DNA of 64,000 nucleotides from Ciona intestinalis. Its lineage: Eukaryota > Chordata > Ascidiacea > Phlebobranchia > Cionidae. Positions 60,005 to 64,000 of this stretch are shown here, piece by piece. The notes under the pieces were generated by a model. That model searched no databases and was not told the DNA's origin. It worked only from the letters and a program-made list of their open reading frames with translations. The stretch covers positions 3,674,646-3,738,645 of the forward strand of contig NC_020170.2 of assembly GCF_000224145.3 (NCBI RefSeq). Reading direction: 5' to 3'. Both the position numbers and the translations under genes were made by a program. How positions within the stretch are numbered: the stretch's first letter is position 1; each line of letters starts with the position of its first letter.

Positions 60005-63000
60005 CTACTGTCGTGGAATACGTTCTCCGAACCCGTTCATTGCAGTAACTCGCACAGCCCGTTTCCGTTCCAATTCCATGTTATAATCTTCAATGTCGCA
60101 TCCGTACAGTTCCATCCTCAGTGTTATGTGCTTTTGGTAGGTCATGGGTTTGAATTTGATGTAACGCGCTAGTATCGGGTTTTTAAAGCTGTTTCGAACT
60201 GGTGTATCGTTGTCAAAGTTGCCCGCGAATATCTGAAAGTATAAAAGGATTGTGTAATTTCAGCTTAGACGTTATGTTACGTATTCTAGTTACGACCTAA
60301 ATAGAAGACAATTCTTGTCGGAACAGCCAAAGTATATAGTAGGTTGGGGGGAGATGGGACAAGTTTCTATTCTATTTTCTCGTCCCATTTGGTAGTAAAA
60401 CGTTCAGAAAATTATAAAACCGTTTCTTCAGGACTTTCATAGACTGTTGTTAATTGTTCAAAACACGTTAAGAATATTTGAGTATTAGGATATTATGTGC
60501 TAAAGTTAGTTCGCAATATCCTCTGGGCAGCCACAGTCATGTCGCAGAGACTTTTGTACATTATGTGCGAAAGCTATATACACCTCGTACTCGCTTACAA
60601 GTTACATAGAATAAACTGTATTTGTTATTGCTTTGTTTGTGGTTTAAACCAACGTAATTATACCGCACCTTTTCAACGTTATCCTCGGTGTAGGTTCGCC
60701 AGAATTCCCCGTCTTTGCTGTGTGCGACCTTAAATGACGTCACGAACTGGTTGGCCAGGTAACGACGTGCTCCTTGTGTGACTATACCAGTAACAGCCAT
60801 AGCTGATCCCATGTCGATCTGTAAAGTAGTATAGGGGCATTACCATTTATTATTGGGTGTTTGTGTAATTTAAGGCCAAATCCGACCTAATTCTAGGTCA
60901 TCGAAAAGGACCGCAATCAAAATAAAATAATATTTTATTCGTTTTTTTTACCGTGTTGTATAACATATAGTAGGGTGGGGGAAGATGGGACACCTTTTCA
61001 ATCTATTTTTTTTCCAATTTGGTAGTAAACAAACATTTAACGATTTTTTTATAAAACTTTATCCTCACGGCTCCCATAGACCGTTGTTTATTGTTTAACT
61101 AAATAGCGCAACCAACCGCTAAACGAAAAAACAGCGCTTACAGTCTGTCAGCAACTACAATGGGAAAGTTCTCCTCGTGGTATCAATACATACCACAAAA
61201 GAAGCAAAAACATGTNNNNNNNNNNNNNNNNNNNNNNNNNNNNNNNNNNNNNNNNNNNNNNNNNNTATTATTATAGTCTTATATCTCACAACAAATGTGC
61301 ATTAACCATATATGAAATAATGTAGTGTAAATATTGCTGAAATTAAACTCACGAAATAAAATTAAAAAATAAGCATTGGTATCTTCAAGNGCCCGAGTAA
61401 TATTTTACTTAGTCAAGTCTTTTCAAAAAAGAATTTGGCCAGTCGTATTTTTTTTAAAGATATTATTTACAAACTGAAAAATACTCTTTACGGAGTGAGT
61501 ATTCTTTTATTAAGTTAATTTTTTTCAATAAAAAATTTGGTCATATGAGTCCGGTAATTTGATTCGGTTTAAAGCCCGCACGAATATATGATTTGCTAGA
61601 TAAGTGATTTATTTCACTATATACGTGAAAAGTTAATGGCTTTGGCGTGCACAGTGGATTTAAAACAATTAATAGCGACCAAGACAAATATGCAACCGTT
61701 GTCGGTGGCTTGCTGTAAACTCATAGATTAATAGTTTATTCTAGTAAACGTGACAAATTATAATGCGTTTTGGCGTGGGGACTCTAGCACAGCTGCAAGA
61801 GTCGAATTTTTCAAAATGTAGTTGACGATCACCAGTCAGAAAAATTATTATAGTAGGGTGGGGGAAGATGGGACACCTTTTCAATCTATTTTTTTTCCAA
61901 TTTGGTAGTAAACAAACATTTAACGATTTTTTTATAAAACTTTATCCTCACGGCTCCCATAGACCGTTGTTTATTGTTTAAAATACGATCAGGATATTTA
62001 GTTATTATGTGTCAAAGGTGTCCTATCTTCCCCCACCCTACTATAAATTGTTTGGTGAATGGAGTTTATACCAGACACGCAAGCAAGCAGATATGCAAGT
62101 ATAATGCAGTATTTTCTAACAGCCTTGTTATATATACAGGTCTCGACGACTAAAAAATGCTTCGTTTTAACTCAATAGCGCAACCAGCCGCTAAACGAAA
62201 AAACAGCGCTTACAGTCTGTCAGCAACTACAATGGGAAGTTTCTCCTCGTGGTATCAATACGTACCACAAAATAAGCAAAAACCATGTAAGCGAAGATAA
62301 GTTGTGCTTTGGAGTAAGAAAACACCGAGAAAATTAACTTAGTGAACTAACATTAGGTTGTTATAACGAGTGTTCCTGTCCCTCCACGTGAAAATAAATA
62401 AGTTACATTAATTCATGCTTATACAGTCATTAGCTATACAGCCCCTCTTACCTCCAAATATTGATTCCTACCATCGTGGTGTGGCATCCATGCGTTGATA
62501 ACTCCTTCCTTGTGTAAACGTGCAAGGTGTGGATTCCATCTTTCATTCCAGAACGAGTGGTAAACACTGGAAGCTGTCATCTGACCGTCGGTTATTTCTC
62601 CAGTCTCTACACCAAGCGGTGACGAGCAGTTTGCTATGGCTGTGTCTAAAATATAGATAAGCATTTGAAAGCAAGAATGCAGTAGTATTGTGCAGTTTGT
62701 TACTCGGTGGGATTTGTAATATCTGTAATGGAGTTAGGTCGGGATGGATTGAACAAGTTCAAAAAACTAAATACGGAATTTGTTAAACGTATCACAGCGA
62801 CTCCACAGTAAGAGCGTTGTTAATTGTTAAAAACACATTCGGAAAATATGATTTAGGTGTTAACTGTATCTTGTCTTGACCAATATTTCGAATACAATCC
62901 CAAAGATTTTATTCTAAAGCACCGCGAATATAGATTATACCACACTTGTCCATATGACTCACCCATGTAACAGAATGCGTCCCATGTTTCACGCCAGTTG

Positions 63001-64000
63001 CATAAATGAACGCCAGGTCGATTACCACAGCCAGCCTTTGTTTCGTTCATGGGATATCCAGCTTTCTTTTCTAACAGCCAACCGCAAGAACAATGAGACA
63101 AACTGAAGGAAGTATTCAAATGCATTATTCGTTTGTTTGATACAAATCAGTTCATTCTGTTGTAAAGTATAGTAGGGTGGGGGAAGACGGTAAACCTTTG
63201 GCACATAATATCCAAATATTTCAAGAATTTTTTTAAGTTTTTTGTTTAGTATCAAAAAGGACGGAAAATATAATAAAAAGGTGTCCCATCTTCCCCCACC
63301 CCTACTATATGTTACAATCACGGCTATAAAATGCGCTTTAGAAAAAAATAAAAGTCGTAATAAATTACTTGTAGTATATTACACCTGCATGTAAGTTTTA
63401 GAAGTACATATAGTGTGAGTTCGGGTTTAAGTTTGATCGGTATACGCTTGACTTTAATTCTATGCTGTTAACGTATTTACACACCGAAGTACAGTTATCT
63501 TTAATATAACCAACATAGCCGATCGTTTCACTATAAATAGCAGTGTAAAGGTAGCCATTAAAAGCACTATAAAGTTTTAATTGTTTAAACATGCTTAATT
63601 GTAGTTTTAAGATAAATTAGTACAAGAGTAGCCTATAGCCCTAACAAGGAAGTATGGGGTAACTGTAGTTAAAATCTAGGCCGTCTAATGATGTGCCTAT
63701 TATATCCGTTGGACCTAACTTATGTGTGCGGTGTTGTAAGATAGGGCATGTATTTTTCTCTTTTCTCGTCGCCTTTGGTAGTAAACAAAATAGTTAGAGA
63801 ATTATATAACCGTAGCTCGCGACCCTAAAATTGCTCTGGTATAATTGTTCAAAACAAAATCTGGTAACGTGGGATATAATGTTCTATAACAGTTTCCCAT
63901 GCTATCCCACAGTACCATGGAATGAAATAGCATTACCCGTTAAGTCGTGCTTGATCTAATTCTTGTATTGAAGCCAAACTAGCTCCCAGCGAAGCACATT
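60005..64000 (-). CDS. Link-domain plus F5/8 type C (discoidin) protein, 5' end outside window
   Basis: This is probably a secreted or cell-surface matrix protein. Link domains bind hyaluronan and discoidin domains bind glycans or phospholipid. Five exons are visible (63937-64000 and beyond, 62963-63102, 62452-62645, 60669-60818, 60005-60232) and join in phase. The first two encode a Link domain: CASLGASLASIQELDQARL, then CGWLLEKKAGYPMN, CGNRPGVHLC and AFCYM, matching the family pattern (GAxLA, CxAGWL, YP, CG..GV, D.FC). The next three encode one F5/8 C domain: NCSSPLGVETGEITDGQMTA, NAWMPHHDGRNQYLE, IDMGSAMAVTGIVTQG and ARYIKFKP ending at YGC, then a tail of about 27 aa to TAG at 60005. Extra Cys residues (HCSC, HLC) are seen in the Link domain. 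The N-terminus and signal peptide are not in the window. An assembly gap lies in the 60819-62451 intron. Confidence 0.85.
60338..60510. mobile_element. MITE, left end and interior
   Basis: TATAGTAGGTTGGGGGGAGA followed by the family interior (CCCATTTGGTAGTAAAAC). No right inverted end is seen. It lies in the last intron of the Link-discoidin gene. Confidence 0.65.
60966..61215. repeat. Left copy of a duplication at the assembly gap
   Basis: 60966-61098 is the left two thirds of a MITE. 61099-61215 continues with a non-MITE block (AATAGCGCAACCAACCGCTA, AGTCTGTCAGCAACTACAA) and runs straight into the N run. Both parts recur at 61849-61981 and 62169-62287. Confidence 0.9.
61216..61265. other. 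Assembly gap (50 N)
   Basis: A run of 50 ambiguous bases of unknown true length. Single Ns also occur near 8450 and 61390. Confidence 0.99.
61849..62045. mobile_element. Full-length MITE, reference copy
   Basis: The best complete copy, about 197 bp. The left end TATAGTAGGGTGGGGGAAG and right end CTTCCCCCACCCTACTATA are inverted complements, bounded by TA on both sides as expected for a TA target duplication. The interior contains TTTGGTAGTAAACAAACATT and AGACCGTTGTTTATTGTTTA. No coding capacity. Confidence 0.85.
63168..63309. mobile_element. MITE, shortened, both ends present
   Basis: TATAGTAGGGTGGGGGAAGA on the left and TCTTCCCCCACCCCTACTAT on the right, about 142 bp apart, with a reduced interior. 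It lies in the intron between the two Link-domain exons. Confidence 0.75.
63728..63915. mobile_element. Degraded MITE
   Basis: GTGTTGTAAGATAGGGCATG, TTTGGTAGTAAACAAA and a CCATGCTATCCCACAGTA end are recognisable but diverged relatives of the family. It lies just downstream of the first visible Link exon. Confidence 0.5.

Overview
The window looks like nuclear DNA of an invertebrate chordate, most likely an ascidian tunicate of the Ciona type. The reasons are AT-rich, intron-dense genes with small exons and GT-AG introns, chordate protein families (SPEF2, a 13-PDZ MPDZ/MUPP1, SACM1L, a Link-domain protein), and a dispersed tRNA-derived SINE with an (ATTC)n tail beside a short TA-flanked MITE. 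The species call is inference; no database was searched.

Layout, left to right. 1-11.66 kb: minus-strand SPEF2 (sperm axoneme protein), 25 exons from the N-terminal CH domain to past the adenylate-kinase-like domain; its 3' end lies left of the window. 12.7-15.5 kb and 18.0-21.1 kb: two tandem minus-strand D-amino-acid/D-aspartate oxidase genes, seven exons each with the same exon lengths; the second has an in-frame TGA where the first encodes a conserved Trp near the C-terminus. 22.2-24.6 kb: a minus-strand seven-exon rhodopsin-like GPCR of 346 aa with several signature motifs altered. 25.8-54.2 kb: a minus-strand gene of about 46 exons encoding an L27 domain and thirteen PDZ domains, a full-length MPDZ (MUPP1) of about 2,200 aa. 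55.0-59.4 kb: plus-strand SACM1L, nine exons, 589 aa, divergent from MPDZ. 60.0-64.0 kb: a minus-strand secreted-type protein with a Link domain followed by an F5/8 type C (discoidin) domain; its 5' end lies right of the window, and an assembly gap with flanking duplicated sequence sits in one intron.

The genes do not form a pathway. SPEF2 is ciliary, MPDZ is a junction and polarity scaffold, SACM1L is an ER/Golgi phosphoinositide phosphatase, the oxidases are flavoenzymes, and the last gene is probably extracellular matrix. Much of the non-coding structure is mobile: a tRNA-SINE family (about ten copies or fragments), a roughly 195-bp MITE family (about twelve copies, clustered at 16-24 kb and 59-64 kb), a second dispersed family, and one palindromic element with 9-bp target duplications.

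I found no CRISPR, operon or otherwise clearly new system. The items most worth a second look are the nonsense codon in the second oxidase, the non-canonical GPCR, the Link-discoidin architecture, the 9-bp-TSD palindromic element and the duplication around the gap.
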